A stretch of 7,758 nucleotides of DNA from Methylococcaceae bacterium (GCA_021647145.1 JAKIVF010000143.1:1-7758), one strand, 5' to 3'. Shown: positions 1 to 6,351, counted from the first letter of the stretch. Notes: generated by a model not told the origin, from the sequence alone. Numbers and translations: made by a program.

Positions 1-1
1 A

Positions 2-58
2 CTGGAGAATTTGTTTAAAGGCTATGGCTGGAAACCTTATTTTGTTGACGGCAGTTAG
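2..58 (+). pseudogene. xfp: Upstream phosphoketolase reading frame ending in an in-frame amber codon
   Basis: Read in the same frame as the large phosphoketolase ORF, these codons give LENLFKGYGWKPYFVDGS and then TAG at 56-58, followed directly by PMVMHQQM. Phosphoketolases have an uninterrupted stretch here, of the form GYGYxPYFVEGDDPxxMHQ, so both sides of the stop are clearly the same gene and the TAG sits where an acidic residue (D or E) is normal. GAG to TAG would be a single transversion. The gene's N-terminal part, roughly 240 residues in the family, lies to the left of the window. The break is either a real nonsense mutation or a base-call error. Amber is used as an ordinary stop in this window (7560-7562), so recoding is unlikely. 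Confidence 0.8.
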
Positions 59-61
59 CCA

Positions 62-1711
62 ATGGTTATGCATCAGCAAATGGCGACTGTGATGGAGCAA
101 TGTGTGCTGGAAATTCGCCAGATCCAGCAACAGGCAAGAAGCAGTGATAATATTACGCGAGCTCGCTGGCCAATGATTGTATTGCGTAGCCCTAAAGGCT
201 GGACTGGTCCTGAAACGGTTGATGGCCATAAAGTTGAAGGCTTCTGGCGTGCACACCAAGTCCCTTTATCTGGAGTTAAAGACAATCCGCAACATTTGCA
301 ACAACTGGAAGATTGGCTACACAGTTACCGACCTGAAGAACTGTTTGATGCTGAAGGTCAGTTAATGCCTGAATTAAAAGCGTTAGCACCAATAGGAACA
401 AGGCGTATGGGAGCGAATCCTCACGCTAATGGCGGTTTATTGCGCAAATCATTACGCATGCCTGACTTTAGAGATTATGCAGTTGATGTTGCACTCCCAG
501 GTCAACAAAAAGCCGAAAATACGCGTCCTTTGGGACAGTTATTGCGTGATATTATGAAGTTCAATTCCAGTAATTTTCGCGTATTCGGACCCGATGAAAA
601 CACCTCTAACAAACTGGATGCGATCTACGAAGTCAGTAAAAAATTATGGCTGGCAGACTACCTACCAGAAGATGCTGACGGAGGAGAATTATCAATCGAT
701 GGTAGAGTAATGGAAATGCTCTCAGAACATACTTTGGAAGGCTGGCTGGAAGGGTATTTATTAACGGGTAGACACGGTTTCTTTTCGACTTACGAAGCTT
801 TTGTCCATGTCATCGACTCCATGTTTAATCAGCATGCCAAATGGCTGGATATTAGTGAAGATATTCCTTGGCGAGTGCCAATTTCATCACTTAACCTATT
901 AATTACTTCAACAGTTTGGCGGCAGGATCATAATGGCTTTACTCATCAAGACCCTGGTTTTCTGGATGTTGTTGTCAATAAAAGTCCTACTGTTTGCCGG
1001 ATTTATCTGCCACCTGATGTCAATACGCTTTTGTCGGTAGCCGATCATTGTTTGCGTAGCACCAATGATATTAATGTCATTGTCGCCGACAAACAAAACC
1101 ATTTCCAGTTTTTGGATATGGATGCAGCGATTAAACACTGCACTAAAGGTATTGGTATCTGGAGTTGGGCAAGCAACGACCAAGGGACTGAACCCGATGT
1201 GGTGATGGTGGGCTGTGGTGATGTCCCCACTCAGGAAGCACTAGCAGCCATTGGCTTATTGCGCGAATATTTTACCGATTTAAAAATTCGTTTTATTAAT
1301 GTAGTTGATTTATATAAACTTAGCCCTGCAAGCGAGCACCCACACGGATTATCAGATTATGATTTTGACAGCCTTTTTACCAAAGACAAACCGATTATCT
1401 TTAACTTTCACGGCTACCCTTGGCTGATTCATCGTCTGGCTTATCGCAGAACCAATCACAAAAATTTGCATGTACGTGGCTATAAAGAAAAAGGCAATAT
1501 TAATACCCCATTGGAATTGGCAATTCGTAATGAGATAGATCGGTTTAGCCTGGCGATAGATGTGATTAATCGAGTACCGCGTTTGCAGGTGGCGGGAGCA
1601 CATGTTAAAGAAACGTTGCGTGACATGCAACTGGAATGCAGTCAATATGCTTACATGCATGGAATTGACAAGCCTGAGGTGTCTGATTGGACTTGGTCTG
1701 TACCAAACTAA
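62..1711 (+). CDS. xfp: Phosphoketolase (Xfp/Xpk), C-terminal two-thirds after an amber interruption
   Basis: Phosphoketolases are cytoplasmic thiamine-diphosphate enzymes that cleave xylulose 5-phosphate and/or fructose 6-phosphate with phosphate to give acetyl phosphate and an aldose phosphate. The 549 residues carry family signatures throughout: WPMIVLRSPKGWTGP (37-50), ANPHANGG (118-125), RVFGPDE (173-179), EGWLEGYLLTGRHGFF (226-241, holding the glutamate expected to activate the cofactor), QDHNGFTHQDPG (288-299), and the C-terminal block from NFHGYPWLIHRL to HVRGYKEKG (448-478). Complete enzymes are about 790-830 residues. The missing part includes most of the diphosphate-binding region and several active-site histidines, so this piece alone is unlikely to be active. 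ATG 62 (or ATG 68) has no convincing Shine-Dalgarno sequence and follows an in-frame TAG, which argues for a disrupted full-length gene rather than a natural start. The gene is convergent with the YeeE pair. The family assignment is very secure; functionality is doubtful. Confidence 0.9.
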   Translation: MVMHQQMATVMEQCVLEIRQIQQQARSSDNITRARWPMIVLRSPKGWTGPETVDGHKVEGFWRAHQVPLSGVKDNPQHLQQLEDWLHSYRPEELFDAEGQLMPELKALAPIGTRRMGANPHANGGLLRKSLRMPDFRDYAVDVALPGQQKAENTRPLGQLLRDIMKFNSSNFRVFGPDENTSNKLDAIYEVSKKLWLADYLPEDADGGELSIDGRVMEMLSEHTLEGWLEGYLLTGRHGFFSTYEAFVHVIDSMFNQHAKWLDISEDIPWRVPISSLNLLITSTVWRQDHNGFTHQDPGFLDVVVNKSPTVCRIYLPPDVNTLLSVADHCLRSTNDINVIVADKQNHFQFLDMDAAIKHCTKGIGIWSWASNDQGTEPDVVMVGCGDVPTQEALAAIGLLREYFTDLKIRFINVVDLYKLSPASEHPHGLSDYDFDSLFTKDKPIIFNFHGYPWLIHRLAYRRTNHKNLHVRGYKEKGNINTPLELAIRNEIDRFSLAIDVINRVPRLQVAGAHVKETLRDMQLECSQYAYMHGIDKPEVSDWTWSVPN

Positions 1712-1741
1712 TGATAAGTATCAACAACAACTAAAAACTGA

Positions 1742-1784
1742 GCAACTTAGGTTAAGTTGCACTATGTTGTTCCATGTTTTTTTT
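1742..1784. terminator. Probable bidirectional terminator hairpin between convergent genes
   Basis: GCAACTTA (1742-1749) and TAAGTTGC (1753-1760) form a perfect 8-bp stem around a 3-base loop, 30 bases after the phosphoketolase stop. On the minus strand the stem is followed, after TCAG, by TTTTT (plus-strand A run 1733-1737), a reasonable Rho-independent arrangement for the YeeE operon. On the plus strand an 8-T run follows at 1777-1784, but 16 bases away. There, outer pairing of AACAAC (1726-1731) with GTTGTT (1766-1771) could bring the structure closer to the T run. Its placement between convergent genes supports the call. The spacing is not textbook in the plus direction. Confidence 0.5.
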
Positions 1785-1905
1785 ACAAGGTTAATTTTTT
1801 TAACTGCTAGAATACTATAAAAGAATGGGGGGTTATTGAAAATAACGTAAAACATCCTTGTCCTTGTTTCCGTCTCCGTAAAAAACGCATTTAGCAGTAA
1901 TAGCC

Positions 1906-2466
1906 TTAACTAGTTCTTTTCTCAGGGAGCTGTATAGCAAAAAATATAAACAAAATAGCTAGTACCCCCGCTATTAATACAGCAGGTAAGGACGGTAATA
2001 GAGCTATAAATTTTTCACTTCCTGTACGTACAAGTGTTGCTTTCCCCCCCAAATCATCAAACAAAAAAGTAGATTTTAATGAGGCGTACATTAAGGTAAA
2101 GACAAAAGCACCTACTAATCCGCCCAAAACAAAAAATAATGCGTCTTTTCTGCCTGTTCCTAATGCTACGACACCTGTGCCGGGGCAAAATCCTGCGATA
2201 GCCCAACCTAATCCAAGAATTGCACCTCCAGCGATTACACCTACATAAGATGATTTTACACCAAGATGAGAGACGTCAATAATTCCCATAGCAAGCAGGA
2301 TGTATAAAGCTAAACTACTTGTCCCAATTGCAAGAGAGATTGTTTTCATTAAGTGGAAGTCTTTTAAACGTAGCATGTCAGTGATTACGTGTGGATCTGC
2401 TGCACCTGATTTCTGTAATACAAAGCCAAATAATAGTCCTAAAATAATTGCTAGAAAGATAGTCAT
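1906..2466 (-). CDS. YeeE/YedE family (sulf_transp) membrane protein, CPGT half
   Basis: An integral inner-membrane protein of 186 residues with hydrophobic segments near residues 2-17, 42-60, 74-94, 108-128 and 158-179. It matches the C-terminal-type half of YeeE/YedE (DUF395) transporters: GAADPHVITDMLRLKDFHLMK (21-41) and the signature GWAIAGFCPGTGVVALG (87-103), with Cys94 in the conserved CPGT. In the thiosulfate transporter TsuA, conserved cysteines in such motifs contact the substrate along the path, so a sulfur compound such as thiosulfate is the likely cargo here; the exact substrate is inferred. The ATG lies one base downstream of the upstream gene's TAA on this strand, and the ribosome-binding site AGGAGA lies inside that gene's last codons, so the two halves are translationally coupled. 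Two-gene pairs of this type are known as PmpA/PmpB. Confidence 0.88.
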   Translation of the reverse strand: MTIFLAIILGLLFGFVLQKSGAADPHVITDMLRLKDFHLMKTISLAIGTSSLALYILLAMGIIDVSHLGVKSSYVGVIAGGAILGLGWAIAGFCPGTGVVALGTGRKDALFFVLGGLVGAFVFTLMYASLKSTFLFDDLGGKATLVRTGSEKFIALLPSLPAVLIAGVLAILFIFFAIQLPEKRTS

Positions 2467-2467
2467 A

Positions 2468-3046
2468 TTATTCTCCTTTGTTATACATAAATATTGCTAA
2501 TGGTATTGCTGTAGCAAAAGCGCTTAAGGCAAATAAATAGCCACTTAAAGATGTTTGCATAATACCGCTCATCATATGCCCACTGGTACAACCTCCTGCT
2601 AATCTTGCACCAAATAAAACTAATACACCACCTAAAAAAGTTGTTAGATAGCGCTTACTTGTTGGGTTATCAAAGCGTTCTTTCCAAACATTAGGAGGAG
2701 TCGTATTATTTTCCTCTGTTACTTGCAGTTTACTGGCAATAAAGCCACCGGCAACCATTGCTAATACAAATACAAAACTGTAATTCGCAGGGTTAGAAAT
2801 GCTCTTAGCATATTTACCTCCACTTTTATTTAGATAAGCATTTGAACTCGAGTAGCCAGTATTAGAATCACTACTTTTTACTGTTACGTCGTCAGCGAAA
2901 AAATTCCATACAATACCGTCCAAAATAACAAATTGAGTAGAAACGCCTATTGGTTTAACCAACGCGACAGCAAGTATAAAGACTAAGCCAAGAGCGAATC
3001 CGCTGGTACGCCAATCCCATTGATTTTGATAGATAAAATTTTTCAT
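2468..3046 (-). CDS. YeeE/YedE family (sulf_transp) membrane protein, GGCTSGH half
   Basis: The first gene of the minus-strand pair, 192 residues from the preferred start. Hydrophobic segments lie near residues 17-34, 90-106, 135-150 and 166-187. The family signature is GARLAGGCTSGHMMSG (146-161), with Cys153 in the conserved GGCTSGH. The central polar stretch, including SSNAYLNKSGGKYAK (67-81), resembles other short YeeE proteins and probably faces the periplasm. It is expected to assemble with the coupled downstream half into a transporter for thiosulfate or a related sulfur species; the substrate is inferred. An in-frame ATG 33 bases upstream would give 203 residues. The start at 3046 is preferred because AGGAGA (minus strand, 3057-3052) lies 5 bases before it and because family members begin with a short polar N-terminus before the first membrane segment. 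No rhodanese or sulfur-oxidation gene is visible nearby. Confidence 0.88.
   Translation of the reverse strand: MKNFIYQNQWDWRTSGFALGLVFILAVALVKPIGVSTQFVILDGIVWNFFADDVTVKSSDSNTGYSSSNAYLNKSGGKYAKSISNPANYSFVFVLAMVAGGFIASKLQVTEENNTTPPNVWKERFDNPTSKRYLTTFLGGVLVLFGARLAGGCTSGHMMSGIMQTSLSGYLFALSAFATAIPLAIFMYNKGE
2472..2477 (-). promoter_or_regulatory. Ribosome-binding site embedded in the end of the upstream YeeE gene
   Basis: AGGAGA on the minus strand overlaps the last lysine, glycine and glutamate codons of the first YeeE half and sits 5 bases before the ATG of the second. The stop and start codons are separated by a single base. This arrangement predicts translational coupling and near-equal synthesis of the two halves. 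Confidence 0.75.
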
Positions 3047-3051
3047 ATGTT

Positions 3052-3057
3052 TCTCCT
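3052..3057 (-). promoter_or_regulatory. Ribosome-binding site that fixes the start of the first YeeE gene
   Basis: AGGAGA on the minus strand with a 5-base spacer (AACAT) to ATG at 3046. It is the strongest Shine-Dalgarno match in this region. It selects the internal methionine rather than the ATG at 3079, giving a 192-residue product. Confidence 0.75.
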
Positions 3058-3087
3058 GATTACAAGAAAGGAATAGCACTTCTCTAA

Positions 3088-3107
3088 ATATAAGAATACG
3101 ATTATAT
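3088..3107 (-). promoter_or_regulatory. Minus-strand -10 element overlapped by an AT-rich inverted repeat
   Basis: On the minus strand a perfect TATAAT occupies 3106-3101, with a weak -35 (TTTATA) 17 bases upstream, giving a leader of about 45-50 bases before the YeeE start. The -10 is embedded in an inverted repeat, ATATAA (3088-3093) and TTATAT (3102-3107), separated by 8 bases. A repressor bound there would block the promoter. ArsR-type sulfide or persulfide sensors of the BigR/SqrR group often control such genes, but no matching consensus was established here, so the regulator is unknown. In DNA this AT-rich a 6-bp dyad can also arise by chance. Confidence 0.4.
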
Positions 3108-3145
3108 ACTAAATAAGGTTATTTATAAATAGTAATAAAGAGATA

Positions 3146-3271
3146 ATGAAAATTTCTCCTAAATTAGGATTATTATTTGCGAATGATTTGACAGAACTGT
3201 TTGATCAAATTTCTTTACATAACTTTAGGGAGATTATTTATCATTTATACTTAGTGTGTGGCTGGGGATAA
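3146..3271 (+). CDS. Possible small ORF of 41 residues, doubtful
   Basis: ATG to TAA encodes a 41-residue peptide beginning MKISPKLGLLFANDLTEL and ending YLVCGWG. A weak AAAGAG lies 3 bases before the ATG. The composition is protein-like, with an acidic-hydrophobic middle and a C-terminal Cys-Gly-Trp-Gly, but no family is recognised and there is no clear membrane helix. It lies wholly inside the divergent promoter region and spans two short dyads (3157-3169 and 3186-3210), so it may equally be regulatory DNA that happens to be open. Confidence 0.2.
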   Translation: MKISPKLGLLFANDLTELFDQISLHNFREIIYHLYLVCGWG

Positions 3272-3410
3272 TAAAGCTTTGAAGTCAACTCCTTTATCAT
3301 CAGCATTAAAATTACCCGTTTTTGTAAATAACTAATTAAAAGTTAAATGAATTTTTAAAATATTATTTACTAAGTTGCTTTAATCATATCCGCAGAAGGT
3401 ATTTTTACTT

Positions 3411-3416
3411 TATAAT
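3411..3416 (+). promoter_or_regulatory. Candidate -10 element for the lpd operon
   Basis: A perfect TATAAT lies 28 bases before the GTG start of lpd, so transcription from it would leave a leader of only about 20 bases. No good -35 is present at 16-18 bases upstream (the region reads around TATCCGC). The promoter is therefore either activator-dependent or wrongly placed. In AT-rich DNA such hexamers are common. Confidence 0.35.
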
Positions 3417-3444
3417 TAACAGTTTATTAAGAGTCGGTGCGATT

Positions 3445-4842
3445 GTGAAAACAGAAGTTTTAATTTTAGGTGGTGGCCCTGGCGGTTATACGGCTGCTTT
3501 TAGAGCGGCAGATTTAGGTAAACAAGTGATTTTGGTTGAGCGTTATCCTATTATAGGAGGCGTTTGTTTAAATGTTGGTTGTATTCCTTCAAAAAGTTTA
3601 TTACATATTGCTGGTGTGATAAACGAGTCCAAGGAGGTCAATATTTCTGGCATTCGTTTTGATAAACCTGAAATTGACCTTGATGGTTTGCGCGAATGGA
3701 AAAACAAGGTGACTACTCAACTTACAACAGGTCTTTCTGGTCTAGCAAAACAACGTAAAGTAGATGTTGTACAAGGCTTTGGGCAGTTTATTTCAAAAAA
3801 CAAACTAGTCGTTGAGCATAATGATGAAACCTTTGAGGTTGATTTTGAGCAGGCAGTCATTGCTGTAGGTTCTAAGCCAGTTAAAATCCCTGGTTTTCCC
3901 TATCATGATTCTCGTTTAATGGACTCTACAGATGCTTTAAACCTTGAAGATATACCTGAAAAGTTATTAATTATTGGTGGTGGTATTATTGGCTTGGAAA
4001 TGGCGACTGTTTATAGTGCATTAGGCAGTAATATTACTGTAGTTGAAATGCAAAATCAGATTATTCCTGGTTGTGATAAGGATTTAGTTAGACCTTTGAT
4101 GCAGCGAATAAAAAAGAAGTATGACAATATTCTACTGTCAACGCGTGTAGAGTCCATAGAGGTTAAAAACGAGGGCTTAAATGTATCCTTTTCAGGTGAT
4201 AACCCTGAGCAGTTGTTTGATAAGGTCTTAGTTGCAGTAGGTCGTGTACCAAATGGTCAGTTAATTGATGCAGATAAAGCTGGTATAAAAGTTGATGAAA
4301 AAGGTTTTATTCAAGTCAATAAAAAACAACAAACGAATGTTGATAATATCTATGCAATTGGAGATGTTGTAGGTAATCCTATGTTGGCACATAAAGCAGT
4401 TCATGAAGGAAAAGTTGCTGCAGAAGTTATTGCCGGCTTATCTTCTGAATGGCAAGCACTAACAATTCCATCGGTTGCTTATACTGATCCTGAAATAGCA
4501 TGGATGGGATTAACAGAAAATCAGGCAAAAGAGCAGGGGATTGACTATGAAAAAGGGGCTTTTCCTTGGGCAGCTAGTGGTAGGTCTTTAAGCATTGGAC
4601 GTAAAGAAGGGATAACAAAAATATTGAGTGATAAACTGACGGGCCGAATTTTAGGTGCTGGAATTACAGGAACAAATGCGGGTGAATTAATTTCCGAAGC
4701 AGTGTTGGCGTTAGAAATGGGGGCTAATGTCGAGGATCTGGCTCTTACTATTCATCCACATCCTACTCTATCAGAAACTCTGGGCTTTTCTGCTGAGATG
4801 ATTGAAGGGACTATTACAGATTTATTTCCGAAGAAAAAATGA
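3445..4842 (+). CDS. lpdA: Dihydrolipoamide dehydrogenase (E3)
   Basis: A cytoplasmic flavoprotein that reoxidises dihydrolipoyl groups on the E2 or H proteins of the pyruvate, 2-oxoglutarate and glycine-cleavage systems, reducing NAD+. The 465 residues are full length for the family and close to E. coli Lpd. FAD binding: GGGPGGYTAAF (9-19) and the YAIGDV segment (303-308, Asp307). Redox disulfide: GGVCLNVGCIPSK (38-50), Cys41 and Cys46. NAD binding: IGGGIIGLE (177-185) with Glu201 after the second strand, as expected for NAD rather than NADP. Catalytic dyad in the dimer domain: HPHPTLSE (437-444), His439 and Glu444. The start is GTG at 3445: no in-frame ATG lies nearby upstream, and MKTEVLILGGGPGG aligns with the normal N-terminus. 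There is no lipoyl domain fused to it and no E1 or E2 gene in view, so it is an orphan E3 heading a three-gene operon. Confidence 0.96.
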   Translation: MKTEVLILGGGPGGYTAAFRAADLGKQVILVERYPIIGGVCLNVGCIPSKSLLHIAGVINESKEVNISGIRFDKPEIDLDGLREWKNKVTTQLTTGLSGLAKQRKVDVVQGFGQFISKNKLVVEHNDETFEVDFEQAVIAVGSKPVKIPGFPYHDSRLMDSTDALNLEDIPEKLLIIGGGIIGLEMATVYSALGSNITVVEMQNQIIPGCDKDLVRPLMQRIKKKYDNILLSTRVESIEVKNEGLNVSFSGDNPEQLFDKVLVAVGRVPNGQLIDADKAGIKVDEKGFIQVNKKQQTNVDNIYAIGDVVGNPMLAHKAVHEGKVAAEVIAGLSSEWQALTIPSVAYTDPEIAWMGLTENQAKEQGIDYEKGAFPWAASGRSLSIGRKEGITKILSDKLTGRILGAGITGTNAGELISEAVLALEMGANVEDLALTIHPHPTLSETLGFSAEMIEGTITDLFPKKK

Positions 4843-5561
4843 AAAGAATATTTAACAAAAGCTTTATAACAAATTTAATTGCTATAGCAATTATCGTAGC
4901 AGGTTATTTTTCTCCTGTTTATTCAGACCTTATAAAGTCAATTGGTTTTTTTGCCTTATCAGGTGCGATTACTAACTGGATAGCGATACATATGCTGTTT
5001 GAGAAAGTTCCCATGCTTTATGGCTCAGGTGTTATTCCAAATCGCTTTGAGGAGTTTAAAACATCAATTAAAGACTTAATGATGAATCAATTCTTTACCG
5101 TGGAGAATATAGAACAATTTATTCAAACCGAAGAAAAGCAGGCTGGAAATGTTCTTAATCTTGAGCCTCTACTTGCTGTTGTTGATTACGATAAAATTTT
5201 TGAAGGCTTGATTTCATCTATTATGGAATCATCATTTGGTTCAATGCTACAAATGATGGGAGGTGAAGAAGCACTTGTGCCCCTAAAAGAACCGTTTACA
5301 GAAAAGATGAAGGGAACCTTAACCGAAATGGTTGAATCAGACCGTTTTAAAGCTGCATTAGAGCAAGGCCTGGATGTTCATAAGATTGGAGAAGATATTA
5401 TTGGTAAAGTAGAAACAGTGATTGATAAGCGCCTTAATGAATTAACGCCACAATTAGTTAAAGAAATGGTTCAGGAGATTATACGTCAGCATTTAGGCTG
5501 GTTGGTTGTGTGGGGCGGTGTGTTTGGTGGGCTTATTGGTGCAGCATTTAGTTTTGCATAA
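4839..5561 (+). CDS. DUF445 family membrane protein
   Basis: A 240-residue protein of the DUF445 family (related to B. subtilis YheB); its function is not known. Two N-terminal membrane segments (about 11-28 and 33-52) include the family signature GAITNWIAIHMLFEKVP (42-58), followed by YGSGVIPNRFEEFK (61-74). A long, mostly helical soluble portion (75-215) follows, rich in charged residues and likely to form coiled or bundled helices. A C-terminal glycine-rich membrane segment GWLVVWGGVFGGLIGAAF (220-237) closes the protein, so the soluble part is tethered to the inner membrane at both ends. The ATG overlaps the lpd stop as ATGA, so translation is probably coupled. The next gene begins 2 bases after its stop. 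Position between lpd and a lipoyl-linked hydrolase type is the only functional hint. Confidence 0.9.
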   Translation: MKRIFNKSFITNLIAIAIIVAGYFSPVYSDLIKSIGFFALSGAITNWIAIHMLFEKVPMLYGSGVIPNRFEEFKTSIKDLMMNQFFTVENIEQFIQTEEKQAGNVLNLEPLLAVVDYDKIFEGLISSIMESSFGSMLQMMGGEEALVPLKEPFTEKMKGTLTEMVESDRFKAALEQGLDVHKIGEDIIGKVETVIDKRLNELTPQLVKEMVQEIIRQHLGWLVVWGGVFGGLIGAAFSFA

Positions 5562-5563
5562 AG

Positions 5564-6334
5564 ATGATTAAGTTAGCTTTTGAAGAATATGGTGATAAGT
5601 CTAGTGATTCTTTGCTGCTTATCCACGGTTTTTTTGCTTCATCACGTAACTGGCGGCAAATTGCGAAAAGATTGGTGGATGATTTTCATGTTTATGTTTT
5701 AGATATGCGTAATCATGGTTTTTCTCCTCACCATCCAGAAATGGACTACCCAGTCATGGCTGATGATTTAAAAGAATTTATGGATCAGCAAGGGTTAAAA
5801 TCAGCAAATATTCTGGGTCATAGCATGGGGGGTAAAGTGGCTATGTGGTTTGCCTTAAATAACCCAGAAAAAACCAAAAATTTAATTGTTGCTGATATTT
5901 CTCCTGTTGACTACCACCACAGTTTTGATCGTACAATTCAAGCATTGAAAGACCTTCCTTTGGAGAAAGTTAGCAATAGAAAACAAGCTGATGATTTTTT
6001 GGCATCGCAAATTGAAGAACAATCTTACCGTTATTTTTTATTACAAAACTTGCAGCTTATTGATGGAAAATATAGTTGGCGTGTGGATTTAGATATTTTT
6101 TACCAAACTGCTGATAATATAGTAGGTTTTCCAGCACTTGGGTCCTTAAAACCATATAACAATGAGGTGTTTTTTATTATGGGTGGAAATTCTCATTATA
6201 CGAATAGAGATGCCATTGCTATGTACTTTCCAAAAGCTAAAATGACCATTTTAGAAGGTACTAATCACTGGTTACATGTAGAAGATCCGGATGGATTTGT
6301 GAGTAATGTGATTGAGTTCTTGAAAAACCAGTAA
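5564..6334 (+). CDS. ybfF: Alpha/beta hydrolase, YbfF/ABHD11-like esterase
   Basis: A 256-residue single-domain alpha/beta hydrolase, complete and without signal peptide, so cytoplasmic. Visible motifs: oxyanion-hole HGFFASSRNW (21-30), DMRNHG (47-52), nucleophile elbow GHSMGG (85-90) with Ser87, the VADISPV segment (109-115) holding Asp111 as the likely acid, and NHWLHVEDP (234-242) with His235. The order and spacing, including ISPV after the nucleophile and HWLH at the end, fit the YbfF/ABHD11 group. E. coli YbfF is a short-chain esterase and thioesterase in vitro. Human ABHD11 is a mitochondrial serine hydrolase reported to preserve functional lipoylation of the 2-oxoglutarate dehydrogenase complex. 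Its start lies 2 bases after the DUF445 stop with no clear Shine-Dalgarno sequence, suggesting reinitiation within the lpd operon. The in-vivo substrate is unknown. Confidence 0.9.
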   Translation: MIKLAFEEYGDKSSDSLLLIHGFFASSRNWRQIAKRLVDDFHVYVLDMRNHGFSPHHPEMDYPVMADDLKEFMDQQGLKSANILGHSMGGKVAMWFALNNPEKTKNLIVADISPVDYHHSFDRTIQALKDLPLEKVSNRKQADDFLASQIEEQSYRYFLLQNLQLIDGKYSWRVDLDIFYQTADNIVGFPALGSLKPYNNEVFFIMGGNSHYTNRDAIAMYFPKAKMTILEGTNHWLHVEDPDGFVSNVIEFLKNQ

Positions 6335-6351
6335 AAGTTATTTCATTTTTG

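Larger units (their letters stand above)
3047..3444. promoter_or_regulatory. 398-bp divergent intergenic region between the YeeE pair and lpd
   Basis: This strongly AT-rich stretch separates divergently transcribed genes and must carry both promoters. It contains the minus-strand TATAAT with its inverted repeat, a perfect 13-bp palindrome TCCTAAATTAGGA (3157-3169), an isolated TTGACA (3188-3193) within a looser dyad ATTTGA (3186-3191) / TCAAAT (3205-3210), the 8-bp palindrome TTGATCAA (3201-3208), and a plus-strand TATAAT (3411-3416) close to lpd. No RNA gene was recognised. The number of short dyads suggests at least one regulator binds here, though none can be named. Confidence 0.55.

Noticed and set aside
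56..58. TAG read as a sense codon (for example pyrrolysine or a reassigned code)
   Set aside because: The MotY-like gene ends normally at TAG (7560-7562), phosphoketolases have no special residue at this site, and no supporting translation machinery is in view.
908..1660. Minus-strand ORFs within the phosphoketolase gene
   Set aside because: They lie opposite strongly conserved phosphoketolase sequence and have no recognisable domains, so they are shadows of the real gene.
1832..1846. GTTATT/AATAAC hairpin next to a G6 run as a terminator
   Set aside because: The stem is only 6 bp, AT-rich and without a following T run on either strand; the 1742-1760 hairpin is a better candidate.
3047..3079. 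N-terminal extension of the first YeeE protein from ATG 3079
   Set aside because: The extension contains the AGGAGA that serves the internal ATG at 3046, and the extra residues do not resemble the family.
3188..3193. Perfect TTGACA as the -35 of an lpd promoter
   Set aside because: No acceptable -10 lies 16-18 bases downstream (TTCTTT), and it is about 250 bases from lpd.
3201..3208. TTGATCAA as an FNR box
   Set aside because: FNR/CRP-type sites need TTGAT-N4-ATCAA; here the halves abut. The same 8-mer at 7731-7738 is likely chance in AT-rich DNA.
3254..3331. Minus-strand open stretch of 26 codons with a protein-like ending (GNFNADDKGVDFKALL...)
   Set aside because: It is bounded by TAG and TAA, has no start codon, and no reading frame continues it upstream, so it is at best an unrecognisable gene relic.
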